A stretch of 64,000 bases of DNA from CAJXMH01 sp964001305 (GTDB lineage Bacteria; Bacteroidota; Bacteroidia; Flavobacteriales_E; Vicingaceae): contig CAXFAI010000007.1 in assembly GCA_964001305.1 (NCBI GenBank), forward strand, positions 62,001 through 126,000, read 5' to 3'. The position numbers and the translations under genes were made by a program. Of this stretch, positions 43,306-54,100 are shown one piece after another. Within the stretch, counting starts at the first letter, position 1. Every line of letters starts with the position of its first letter. Below the pieces are notes generated by a model. The model was given only the letters and a program-made list of their open reading frames with translations, did not search any database and had not been told where the DNA came from.

Positions 43306-43307
43306 AT

Positions 43308-43742
43308 TTAATCTTCTATAATTTCTATTTTATTAATCTTATCTCCTTGTCTAATCTCATCAATAACATCAACGCCTTTCACTACTTTTCCAAAGCAAGT
43401 GTGGTTACGGTCTAGGTGAGCAGTATTGGTGCGGCTGTGACAGATAAAAAACTGAGATCCACCCGTATTTCTACCGGCATGAGCCATACTTAATACCCCA
43501 CGATCATGGAATTGATTATCGCCGTCTAATTCACAATCAATTGAATACCCTGGTCCACCTGCACCTGTTCCATCAGGGCAACCACCTTGTACTACAAAGT
43601 TTGGAATTACTCGGTGAAAAGTTAATCCATCATAATAACCATCCTTGGATAACTTGACAAAATTTTCTACTGTTTTAGGGGCATCGTCTTTATAAAACTC
43701 TATTTCCATTTCCCCTTTTTCAGTGTTCATTATTGCTTTCAT
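43308..43742 (-). CDS. cyclophilin-type peptidyl-prolyl isomerase
   Basis: A 144-residue cytosolic cyclophilin, the short bacterial PpiB-like form. Motifs VENFVKLSKDGYYDGLTFHRVIPNFVVQGG (catalytic Arg), GGPGYSIDCE, SMAHAGRNTGGSQFFI and HLDRNHTCFGKVVKG. The ATG at 43742 (MKAIMNTEKGE) is preferred to an upstream TTG at 43760. No signal peptide. Together with the DUF3127 and DUF457 genes it forms a minus-strand row. Confidence 0.93.
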   Translation of the reverse strand: MKAIMNTEKGEMEIEFYKDDAPKTVENFVKLSKDGYYDGLTFHRVIPNFVVQGGCPDGTGAGGPGYSIDCELDGDNQFHDRGVLSMAHAGRNTGGSQFFICHSRTNTAHLDRNHTCFGKVVKGVDVIDEIRQGDKINKIEIIED

Positions 43743-43816
43743 ATACTCTTTATTTTTCAACGAAATTAGTGATTCAAGAATGGATTAAAAAAAATTACTC
43801 CTGTAATCAAACTCAC

Positions 43817-45739
43817 TTAGTTCAATATTTGATAAAATGATTCGCCTGAGAAAGAATCGTGAGCAATTAACTTTACATTTACCAACATGAAACTTGGAAT
43901 TGTTGCATTTTTAGATGCAATCAATTTATGAATGTTATTTTTTCTAAGGAATGATATATATATATCCTTTTGACTATAATCAGGATGTAGATTCGCATAC
44001 CTAAGGAAATAACCATTACTTGTAGCTTTCTTACTTCTAATACAATTAATTTCGGTACTACAATCAATTGGTGTATATAAATCACCAATATTAATGGATT
44101 CTGCTGACTTATTCATTAGAAATAAATAGCTTCCAAGTGGATAAACTGCATTGTATTTAGAGTGCATCTCCTTCATATCCTCTTCCCCTTTGAGACTTGC
44201 TATTAGCTCACCAAATTCTAGACTTTCATAAACCTTATTTAAATATTCTTGAGAGTGTTTAGCTCTTTTCAAGTTTTGAACGATATTATAATTCTGAAAA
44301 TAGCTTCTATAGAATCCAAATAGCATTATTACTAAAAAAGAAAGAAGAAATATGGGTTTCCTTTCTGTATTTGAGTTTATGATCCATATTGTTGAAATAA
44401 CCAATGTAATGTTCAAAGCAGGAATTGCTAGATTGTAAAATATTTGTGAAGAATTTAACTCTACAAATAATCCTGCCCAAACAAATAATGAAACCAAGCA
44501 ATTAGTTGCTATAAATAGACCTCTGAACAGTTTTGTTCTATTAAAAAAAAAAGACTTATAATTAGAAAAAACGATAAAAAATAAGGGAGTGTATAAGACA
44601 AAGATTGAAAGTACACTTCCCAATAAAATATTTGTTTGAGTCCTAATATTCATTAAGCTTAAGGTGTCTTTCAACAACTTCATTGGTGAACTTATTTCTG
44701 CACCAGCCAAGCCTGGATTATCAGTTTTAAAAACAATATAAAAGGCAACAATTGAAATAAATATCAAAAGAGCTATAGAAATTAGTTTAAATGCCTCTTT
44801 TTTTGTGACTAGCTTTAATCCTAACAACAAACCTATTCCAATTAGAACGGAAGGAATTATGGTAGGTAGGGTAATAATGTTTGCAACTGGCAAAAACAAA
44901 AGCCAGATTAATGCTATCGTATAGTTTTTATTCTGTGCAAATAAAAATGCAATTAGAATAAATAAATAGAAATATGTGAGCTTTAATAATCGTGGATTAT
45001 AGAAGTTAAAAGACAGATTATTAAACTTTGAAAAAACAGGTATACTCTCTTCAAATGGGAAATAAATTCCACCTATACCGGCTATTATTATTACTAAAAT
45101 AACTTTCCACCATGACTTATCTTTGAATAAGCTAAAAAACCCAAGTAAAACTAAAGCTCCAAAAAATGGATAAATTATTAGTCTTAATGCCAAATATTCA
45201 TTCAAATTAAACAGTTTAGCACAAAGTGCTCCCCCCCATATATCAAAATAATGATATGCCTTTGGTCCATGGTAAAAGCTGTCTAATTCATTTAACTTAT
45301 AAAATCCATTTTCCTCACCAGTTTTTGATAAATATTTTGCAATCTTAGCATATAAAATACTATCATTATTTGCATACGTAATACCATCAAATCCATTTAC
45401 TGAATGAACTGAAAAGTATGCAAGAACGAAGCTAAAAATAGCAAAAGTTAGAAACCAGAGTAATTGTTTTATACTGCTAAGCTTAAATGCTACCTTTCTG
45501 CTTTTAGTAGAATTTAAACCTAAAAGAACAAGTAACATAAGGTAAATAAAGCTTATGCTTTTGAAAGAAGTCTGAAACAATGAAAATGCACTTATTATTA
45601 ATACATATCCGACTATTGCATTAATAACTATATTCTTACAATCAGAACTAAATTGTTCGAAGCGAAAAATGTAAGTGATTAACTTTCCTGATAATATGGT
45701 GAGGCAAATAAATGCCAGAAAACAGATAAGAGCATACAT
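43817..45739 (-). CDS. polytopic membrane protein, probable lipid-linked-sugar glycosyltransferase or glycan polymerase
   Basis: A 640-residue protein with a dozen or so membrane helices spread over residues 1-430, then a soluble C-terminal part (about 470-640). Segments such as FEESIPVFSKFNN and YNLAIPALNITLVISTIW show no named motif, but the arrangement of many helices followed by a soluble end, and the position directly after a methyltransferase and a DPM1-like glycosyltransferase, suggests a GT-C enzyme or glycan-chain polymerase. I do not recognise a specific family. Its start is three bases after the methyltransferase stop. Confidence 0.65.
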   Translation of the reverse strand: MYALICFLAFICLTILSGKLITYIFRFEQFSSDCKNIVINAIVGYVLIISAFSLFQTSFKSISFIYLMLLVLLGLNSTKSRKVAFKLSSIKQLLWFLTFAIFSFVLAYFSVHSVNGFDGITYANNDSILYAKIAKYLSKTGEENGFYKLNELDSFYHGPKAYHYFDIWGGALCAKLFNLNEYLALRLIIYPFFGALVLLGFFSLFKDKSWWKVILVIIIAGIGGIYFPFEESIPVFSKFNNLSFNFYNPRLLKLTYFYLFILIAFLFAQNKNYTIALIWLLFLPVANIITLPTIIPSVLIGIGLLLGLKLVTKKEAFKLISIALLIFISIVAFYIVFKTDNPGLAGAEISSPMKLLKDTLSLMNIRTQTNILLGSVLSIFVLYTPLFFIVFSNYKSFFFNRTKLFRGLFIATNCLVSLFVWAGLFVELNSSQIFYNLAIPALNITLVISTIWIINSNTERKPIFLLSFLVIMLFGFYRSYFQNYNIVQNLKRAKHSQEYLNKVYESLEFGELIASLKGEEDMKEMHSKYNAVYPLGSYLFLMNKSAESINIGDLYTPIDCSTEINCIRSKKATSNGYFLRYANLHPDYSQKDIYISFLRKNNIHKLIASKNATIPSFMLVNVKLIAHDSFSGESFYQILN

Positions 45740-45742
45740 TGC

Positions 45743-46507
45743 CTACTTAATTTTCCCAACTGCGATTACGGAAGTTCCTAAAAAAGGGGAATTCATTATT
45801 TTGTTTTCAAAAGCAAGCATTGCATTAAAAAGCTTATTTATAAAAGAAGAAGGGGGCTTAAAACCAGTTTCTATGACTTTCTTTTTGGATACAAATAACA
45901 ATACAAACTTTCTTAAAATGGCAATTGGTATCAGTGACAAGCCCCAATACTGAATTCTTACTTCTTCAATATTACACTGCTCAAATAAGTCTCTCAACAT
46001 CTTTTTTGTATACCTTCTTTTATGTCCTGCAGCAACATCATATTTGCTAAAGAGAGAATTTAAAGCAGGCACATTAATCACTACATATCCTCCAGACTTG
46101 GAATAAGACATACCGGTTTTTACAAAATCTACATCATCATCAATATGTTCAATAACATCCATTAAAATTATACCATCATACTGATTCAACAACTTACTTG
46201 GTTTATCATAAATATTTAAACAATAGACCTTGCCTTTTTCATCTTTTATTTGTTCTAATGCAAACATGTTTAAATCACAACCATCTATAATTATATCTGA
46301 ATTTGCTTCAAACTGATTAATTATAGCTCCATTTCCACAACCAATCTCAAAAAGCTTACTTTTTTTATTGGAAAATAATGGCTTACAATTTCTTATGGCT
46401 CTAAATCGTGATTTTATCCAAAAGTGTTTATTTGTTGCATGCACATACCAATCATCTGCCATGTCTACAACTTCTGGTTCAGATAAAATTTCAATTTTCT
46501 TATTCAT
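45743..46507 (-). CDS. class I SAM-dependent methyltransferase
   Basis: A 254-residue methyltransferase of the UbiE/Methyltransf_12-like class. SAM-binding motif I FEIGCGNGAIINQFE near residue 50, motif II DGIILMDVIEHIDDDVDFV near residue 110, and the post-motif VINVPALNSLFSKYDVAAGHKRRYTKK that is typical of proteins in lipid-linked-glycan and O-antigen clusters. Overlaps the preceding glycosyltransferase gene by eight bases. Confidence 0.9.
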   Translation of the reverse strand: MNKKIEILSEPEVVDMADDWYVHATNKHFWIKSRFRAIRNCKPLFSNKKSKLFEIGCGNGAIINQFEANSDIIIDGCDLNMFALEQIKDEKGKVYCLNIYDKPSKLLNQYDGIILMDVIEHIDDDVDFVKTGMSYSKSGGYVVINVPALNSLFSKYDVAAGHKRRYTKKMLRDLFEQCNIEEVRIQYWGLSLIPIAILRKFVLLFVSKKKVIETGFKPPSSFINKLFNAMLAFENKIMNSPFLGTSVIAVGKIK

Positions 46508-47450
46508 AATAAATTTTTGAATTTTTTATTTTCTTTTTAATCACATACAATGGTCTATTCTTTACCTGAAAAAATATTCTTTGAATATATTCCCCGATAA
46601 TACCCAATGATAATAGTTGCAAACCTCCAAATAAAATAATCATAAAAAGAAGTGCTGTAAACCCACTGGGAACATCATTATAAATGAACTTTCTAAGTAT
46701 TACTACAATTAGATAAATAAAAGATACTCCTATAAAACTCGCACCAGTAATTGTAAGCACTTTTATTGGTAAAGTGGTAAAGTTCATAATACCATTAAAT
46801 GCTAATTCTAGTAATTTCTTAAATGTATAACTTGGTTCACCAGCAGCTCTTTTCTCACGTTCATATTCTAACCCAATCTGATTGAATCCTACCCAACTCC
46901 TTAATCCTCGTAAGTACCGCCCCTCTTCACGGTTTGAATTAATTGCCTTAGCTACCGAATCGGTAAACATGGCAAAATCTCCCGAATCTTTCGGCATTTT
47001 GAAGTTTGAAACTTGATTTAGAAATCGATAATATGTCTTATAAGCTGCTCTTTTTAAAAAACCTTCTTTTCTTTTCTTTCTTATTCCATAAACTACATCA
47101 AAGCCTTCCTTAATTTTCCTGTAAAAATCGAAAAACATTTCTGGTGGATCTTGTAAATCCGCATCTATTAGCATAATATACTTACCCTCTACATGATCAA
47201 GACCTGCAGATAATGCCTTCTGATGACCAAAATTTCGCGATAGAAATAGTCCTTTAAAGGATGAATTATTCAAACTTAAATGCTCAATTAAAACTGGTGA
47301 ATTGTCTATACTTCCATCATCAACTAGAATAAACTCACAAACTCCGTCAATTTTAGACTCTAAGGCAACTAATCTTTCAACTAATTGATTAAATACTTTT
47401 TCTTCATTGTAAATTGGTATTACAAATGAAAATTCTGGACTAACTTCCAT
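46500..47450 (-). CDS. DPM1/GtrB-like family-2 glycosyltransferase
   Basis: A 316-residue membrane glycosyltransferase that loads a sugar from a nucleotide onto polyprenyl phosphate. GT-A motifs SFVIPIYNEEKVFNQL, LVDDGSIDNS and LIDADLQDPPEM, then GDFAMFTDSV near residue 160 and a C-terminal pair of helices (about 230-295). This is the form called GtrB or DPM1-like. It leads a three-gene unit with the methyltransferase and the 640-residue membrane protein and supplies the lipid-linked sugar for them. Confidence 0.9.
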   Translation of the reverse strand: MEVSPEFSFVIPIYNEEKVFNQLVERLVALESKIDGVCEFILVDDGSIDNSPVLIEHLSLNNSSFKGLFLSRNFGHQKALSAGLDHVEGKYIMLIDADLQDPPEMFFDFYRKIKEGFDVVYGIRKKRKEGFLKRAAYKTYYRFLNQVSNFKMPKDSGDFAMFTDSVAKAINSNREEGRYLRGLRSWVGFNQIGLEYEREKRAAGEPSYTFKKLLELAFNGIMNFTTLPIKVLTITGASFIGVSFIYLIVVILRKFIYNDVPSGFTALLFMIILFGGLQLLSLGIIGEYIQRIFFQVKNRPLYVIKKKIKNSKIYYE

Positions 47451-47526
47451 GCTTCAAATTAAATCAAAGTCTTCTATAAATTGATTGCTGACTTTAGCTT
47501 TTTTTTACATAAGTGAAAAGAGCAGT

Positions 47527-48108
47527 TTACTTAGAATATTCTTTTAAAAAATTGACTAGCTTTTTTACTGCTTTACCACGATGACCAATCTCATTTTTTT
47601 GCTCTAAAGTCATTTCTCCAAATGATAAATCATATCCTTTGGGCATAAAAATAGGATCATATCCAAATCCTTCATTCCCTCTTTTCTCTTTTAAAATTTC
47701 ACCTATACAAAGCCCTTCAAACAAGAATTCTTCTCCATTCAATATTAAAGCAATGGCGGTTCTAAATTGTGCTTCTCGTTGTTCATTTGAATTCAATTTA
47801 AATAACACTTTATCCATATTTTTCTCAAAAGACTTTTCTTCTCCTGCATAGCGTGCTGAATACACTCCAGGCGCTCCATCTAAAGCCCTTATTTCCAACC
47901 CAGTATCATCCGCAAAACAAGGAATTTTAAATCGTTCTGACACGAATCTTGCCTTTTGAAGTGCATTTCCTTCAAGAGTCTGTTGAGTTTCTTCTAATTC
48001 ATCAAAATAGTCTAAATCAGCTAGACTTAATAATTGGATGGATTCCGGCAACAAATTTTGAATCTCCTTTACTTTATTGGAGTTCTGGGTAGCGAAAACT
48101 AGTTTCAT
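47527..48108 (-). CDS. rdgB: XTP/dITP diphosphatase (RdgB/HAM1)
   Basis: Removes hypoxanthine and xanthine nucleotides (dITP, XTP) from the pool. Motifs FATQNSNKVKEIQNLLP at the N terminus, DDTGLEIRALDGAPGVYSARYAG with the metal-binding aspartate, and GFGYDPIFMPKGYD near residue 150. Standard 193 residues. It follows the giant T9SS gene by three bases, so it is probably read from the same message, a chance operon partner. Confidence 0.94.
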   Translation of the reverse strand: MKLVFATQNSNKVKEIQNLLPESIQLLSLADLDYFDELEETQQTLEGNALQKARFVSERFKIPCFADDTGLEIRALDGAPGVYSARYAGEEKSFEKNMDKVLFKLNSNEQREAQFRTAIALILNGEEFLFEGLCIGEILKEKRGNEGFGYDPIFMPKGYDLSFGEMTLEQKNEIGHRGKAVKKLVNFLKEYSK

Positions 48109-48111
48109 TAT

Positions 48112-51100
48112 TTAATTTTTGATAAAATGGCCCACATAATCCGCTCCATTAAAAATAAAGCGATAGGTATACAAACCACTCTTTAAAAAGCTTATATCTT
48201 GTGAACCAAGATAAAGACCACTTTCTGAGATATTCATATCTTGATTAACAACACGTCTTCCAACTTGGTCAAAAACTTCAAACTTAAGCTGACCACCAAA
48301 AGGTAACACATACCTTAATGTTATTGCATCAGTTGCTGGGTTAGGATAAACCTCAAACTTCACTTCATTATTAAATGCCTTTTCGCACAATTCATTGTCA
48401 TCATTCAATGTAATCCCATTCAATCTCTCAATTTTCACACATACAAAATCTACCTTCTTTTCATTTCCTTGTAAAAAGGTAGAACTAAACTCGTATGCAG
48501 ACCGTTCTCCTTTATATAGTGTTTTGATTGTTTGTTCAGTAAACTGAAAGTCATTATTTAATCGTGCAGTCAATTGCATTGTTTCAATCGTATTGTTTCC
48601 ACTATTCACCACTCTAGCTGCTACTTTTAATCTCCCATCAAAGGTCTCTGTCAAGAAAATATCTTCTAGCAAGGCATCTAATAAATAAGATGAAACATTT
48701 AAGGTTCTAAACGATGTATCTACACAACCGATTCCTGAAGTAGCCACTAGACTTAAATTATAATTGCCAACCGTATTATAAGTATAAGTTGGTACCTCAG
48801 CTAAGGAACTATCACCATTTCCAAAGTGCCAAACATAAGAATTGGCGCCAATTGATGTGTTAGACACTCGTAGTTTATATGGTCGTCCACTTCCATTATT
48901 CAGTATATTGAAACGCGAAGTTGGTTTCGGATTAACCTTTAACGTAACTACATTACTATCTAAACAACCAAATTCTGACTCTACTTTTTGCTTCAATCCA
49001 TAGAAACCATCGGTGTTTCTCAAAAAAGTAGGATTTTTATCAAATACGGTATCATTTGGCTCTAAAACCCAGGTATACTTTGAAATAGAATCAGCACTTG
49101 AACTATTATCATAAATCGCAAAAGGAACATCTTCACAATAATCCTCTAATAAGAGACCAGCTACTGGATTTTCCCTCATTTGGAATGTATCTTGATGAAA
49201 ACTAACACACCCCTGATCAGTTATTTCTCTCAAGGTTACATATATCGTACCTGGGTCTACAAGCTGGATCACTGGGTTTTCATTCGAATTATCTTGGAAT
49301 TTAATCAGATTTGTATTGAATGTCCAATAATGACTACTGATTTGACCTGCTGCTAAAACAGTTTCATTGGTAAAATAGGTAGAATCATTCAAACAATGAC
49401 CAGTAAATGAAAAATCAACATTTGGTGTAGCATTTACTTGCTGAAAACGCTGAATGGTATCTTTACATCCACGATCACTTTCTGTAATTAGGGTAATTAA
49501 ATATTGACCTAAAGTATCAAAAGAGTGAATCGGATTTCTTTGGGTTGAAGTATTATTAGCAGAGTTTGTATCTCCAAAATTCCATCGATAGGTTGAAATA
49601 AACCCACTTTGAATACTTGTACTATCTCTAAAACTGGCATTTGATTTGGCACAAGACTTCTGTATACCAAACCAAGAATTTGGATTGGGATATACATAAA
49701 TAACCTTAGAAGAAGTATCAGAACAACCGGTATTGGTTACTACTGTTAGTTGAGTTCTAAAAGAATCTACAACCCCATAGAAGTAATTAGGATTCTGCAT
49801 AATACTTGTATCTCCATTACCAAAATCCCAATTCCATGCAACAATAGTTTCATTAGCTCTTGCTTGACTCAAATCACTAAACCGTACTGAATCTCTTACA
49901 CAAAATTGATTCGCAACAAAGTCCACAATTGGGGCTGTACCCTTGACACTTATTTGAATTGTATCTGCAATTTCGCATAAACCATTTGTAACCGAAACAC
50001 GATATTCTCCTGCATTTGATATAAGTTGAGTCGGCAAATTACTTCCTGCTGACCACACATAGGTTAATTGATTGTTTGGAACATTATATAAACCAATAGA
50101 ATTACCAATACACAAAGTAGTGTCTGGACCTAAGGTTGTTGTAAACAAACTAGAATCTATTGTTATTTGAATAGAGTCTGTAAAGTCACACGAAAATTGA
50201 TCAGTAACTGTTAAAGAATAGATTTGATCTTGATTTGCTATAATAGAATTAGTGACTTCACCTGTTGACCATAAATAATTGACATTTGAAAAATTAGAAT
50301 CTGCTTCGAGTGTGTAAGGCAAATTGAAACAAACAATAGTATCAACTCCTAAATCAAATTGAGGATTGTTAATACTTATACTAAATGAATCTACACTTTG
50401 ATTACTAAAACAATTTGAAACAGTTACATAGTATTTTCCTTCTTGTTTAAATGATGTTACATTGTTGGTGTCACCATTACTCCATTGATAGTTATAACTT
50501 GGATTACCTGCATAAATACTTAAAGAATCTCCACTACAAATAGTAGTATCTTCAAATGTTAGATTTATGTTGTAGTCAAAAGTATTTGAGTCTATAAAAA
50601 GAGAATCAACATAAATACGATCAAAAATATCCGTTACTGTCACTTTATAAAGACCTGCACTATCGAAAATTAATTTAGAAGTAGTATCTCCCGTAGACCA
50701 CAAAAAATTGGTATAGCTTTCATTTTGAATGAGTATTGAATCAGGAAAGTTGCATACACTCTTGTTTTCACCAAGCTCCAATGGGGGAGCATATTTATCC
50801 ATTAAATAATTATCAATTTCACCAACAAGAGATTTATCTACATTTCCGTTTACAATTAAAAGCTCTGCTAAAGAACCGTTTAATTGATTAGCCAAAGAAA
50901 TAATACCAGGGCGATAATTTGCATTTACGGAGTCATAATCAATACCATTTACAAAATTGTACAATGTATCTGCCAAACTAATTACAGATTGACTTGCATA
51001 CTTATCTTTAACTACCGTTTTACCAGGTGAAAACAAACCGGCAAATGCTCTATGTCTTCCGGCATGAGGCCCCATTAGCCAATTCGTAGTTCCATCTATC

Positions 51101-54100
51101 AATCGTGCTCCCCTATTTGATTCCTCATTCCAATTATAAACTGCTGAAATTGAAAATTCACTTCCTGAAAGATCAATGGTGGTTGGAAAAATATCATCAA
51201 TTTCGTCAAAATACACTACTCCATAATTATTAAGTGCATTTGGAATAAATCTAGGTTGTTTACTTGTGTCTTGTTGACTTAGTATTATGGAGTTCTTACT
51301 CTGATCTTCCCAAATACTAACTCTTGAATTTTGGATAGTTAAACCATTATCGCCATTTAGCCAAAGTACTATATTACTAATACTATCAGGACTAAGAACA
51401 TTAAAGTAAGCGGTATCAGTGGTATCTACCGGAGTATTATTGAGTTCAGCAATAACTCTCCAAAACCACTTTCCTTGACCTAGATTATCTACGGAGACAC
51501 TATTGAGTAATGTTTTTTCTTCTTTTGGATTAATCCAGCTTAAATCTCGTGATAGTTGAACATGATATTCTACATTAATGGTATCTATATAATTCCATTG
51601 AAACCAAATATTTTGATTAAGTGTTTGATTGTAAACAGGACTTATTGTTGTAAAATCTGCTTCAGGAGGTGGTCTTAAACTTATTCTGACACTATCTTTA
51701 TACTCTGAAATACAATTTGAATCAGAAACAATGGTCAAAGCTACTTCATAAGTTCCTGTTGTATCATATACATATTTTGGGTTATAAAATGTACTAGTTT
51801 GACCGTCTCCAAAGGACCAATTTGTAGACACGATATTTCCCGCTGCTATTGATGATAGATTTGTAAATCTAATTGTATCACCAAAGTACTTTCCTCTATA
51901 GGTAAAATTAGAAATTGGTGATGAATTTACATTTACAGTATCGACAAGAGTATCTGAACAGTTTAGATTTGATGTACTGATTAAAGTAATTGGAAATTTC
52001 CCAAATTGAGGATATGAAAAATTAGGAGAAAATACATTAGATGTATCATCTTGGCGACTACTGACTCCAAAATCCCATAAGTAACTTGTTATTGCCCCAC
52101 TTGAAATCGAACTTGTATTGAGAATTGAAAAAGTATCTGATTGGCACAAACTGCCTACTGAAAAAGATGAAATAGGCATTGGATCAATAGAAACTGCCTT
52201 GGTAATCGAACCAATACAATTTGAATCATTTGTTACTTCAAGAGTAATGTTATAGATACCTGAAGTGTCAAATTTGAAGTTTGTATTTTGACTATTTGAC
52301 GTATCTAATTGATCTATAAACCAAGTCCAAGAATTTAAACTTACCCCACTTGTATCAACCGTAGCATCAATAAAATAAATAGAATCAATTAAGCAATTAT
52401 TAATGACTGAAAAATCCACTAGTGGTGCGGCACTTTTTAATTGTATTAAGACGCTATCTGAATTCGAGCAACCATTTTCATTAACAGTAACTGCATATTT
52501 ACCACCATTTGTTAACTCTATTGAAGGGGTAATCTCATTATTTGACCAAATATATGTAGCGGTATTGCTGGTAAAATTTAACAATCCAATCTCATTTCCA
52601 ATACATAAAGCGGTATCTTCTCCTAAATCAATTCCAAACAAAGTTGAATCTACACTAATGTTAATTGTATCGTAATAACTACAGCCTAATGAATCTGTAA
52701 CTTCTAGTTGATAAGATCCAGCGTTCTTAACTACAATGGAGTCTACTGTTTTGCCATTTGACCAGTTGTAACTATATTGAGGAGTTCTATAATTTGCTGC
52801 TTTAAGAATTAGAGAATCATAGAAACAAAAAGTGGTATCAATACCCAAATTAAAAATGGGTTCGGTAAAATCTACATAAACTGTGTCAATTGAAACTTGA
52901 TTAAGACAATTAGTAACGGTAACTGAGTAATTATCAGTTGATGTAACAGACAGATAATTTAAAGTGCTTCCATCATTCCAATTATATTGATAGAGTTCAC
53001 TTCCTCCATACAATTGAATGGTATCACCAATGCAAAGAATGGTATCAGGAATTAGATTCACTTGATAGTTATTTAAATTTTGAGTTACTATAATAGAATC
53101 TACAGATTGTCTGTCGAAAATATCTGTAATAGTCAGATAATACGTACCTGAATTGGTAATTTCTAAAAAGTCACTTGTAGAACCATCAGACCAAGTATAA
53201 TTTATCGCATAATCTACTTCTGTTTTAATTGTATCAGGAAAAGTACAGATAACTCTATCAGCACCTAAATTTACTGGAGGTGCGTACTTATCCATAAGAT
53301 ATTTATCAATAAGCGCTCTTGTAGAATCACTTGTTTGCCCTCCAATCACAACCAACTCAGCAACACTTCCATTCATGCCATTTCCTCTTCCAAGTTCTAA
53401 TGGATCTCCGGGTGGGTAAGACGCAAGTACTTTTCCAAAACTTGAAGCATTTACGAAGTTTTCAACTGTGTCCGAAATTGCTCTTACTGAATGTATAACA
53501 AATCTTTCAGGGGTTACACTCTTACCATTTGTAAATGTTCCAACAAATGCTCTATGAGTACCTGAGTGCGGGCCCATCAACCAATTGTTTGCTCCATCAA
53601 TTACTCTTATTCCACTATTAGTTTGCTGATGGGTATTATAAACAACAGAAATTATAAAATTGTTATTTGTTAATCCAATAGGTAAATCAAACTTATCATT
53701 TGACGGGTCAAAATCTACTGCAGGAAATCCGTTAATTTGATTTTGAAGAAGAATTGGTCTCTGTGTTGCATTGGGTTGATTTACAACATAAGCAGAATCA
53801 CTTTGATCTTGCCAGGAAATTACTTCGTTACTAGCTCCTTCAACAATCCCTTGATCTGATTTTAACCAAATTAATAGTTCGTTAACTTCGGAAGGATTAA
53901 AAACTTGAAACTGAGAAGATGGCAAACTATCGATTTTCAAAGCATTACTAAAAGCAAAAACATCCCAGTAATAAGTGCCATTATCTAAAGCAACTAAATT
54001 AAAAATGTTGTCTTCTATCAAAGTATCTAAAATAGGGGTTGTATTTTTATGATGCTTATAAACTTTCAATTGATATTGAGTTGAATTTGTTTTTTTATTC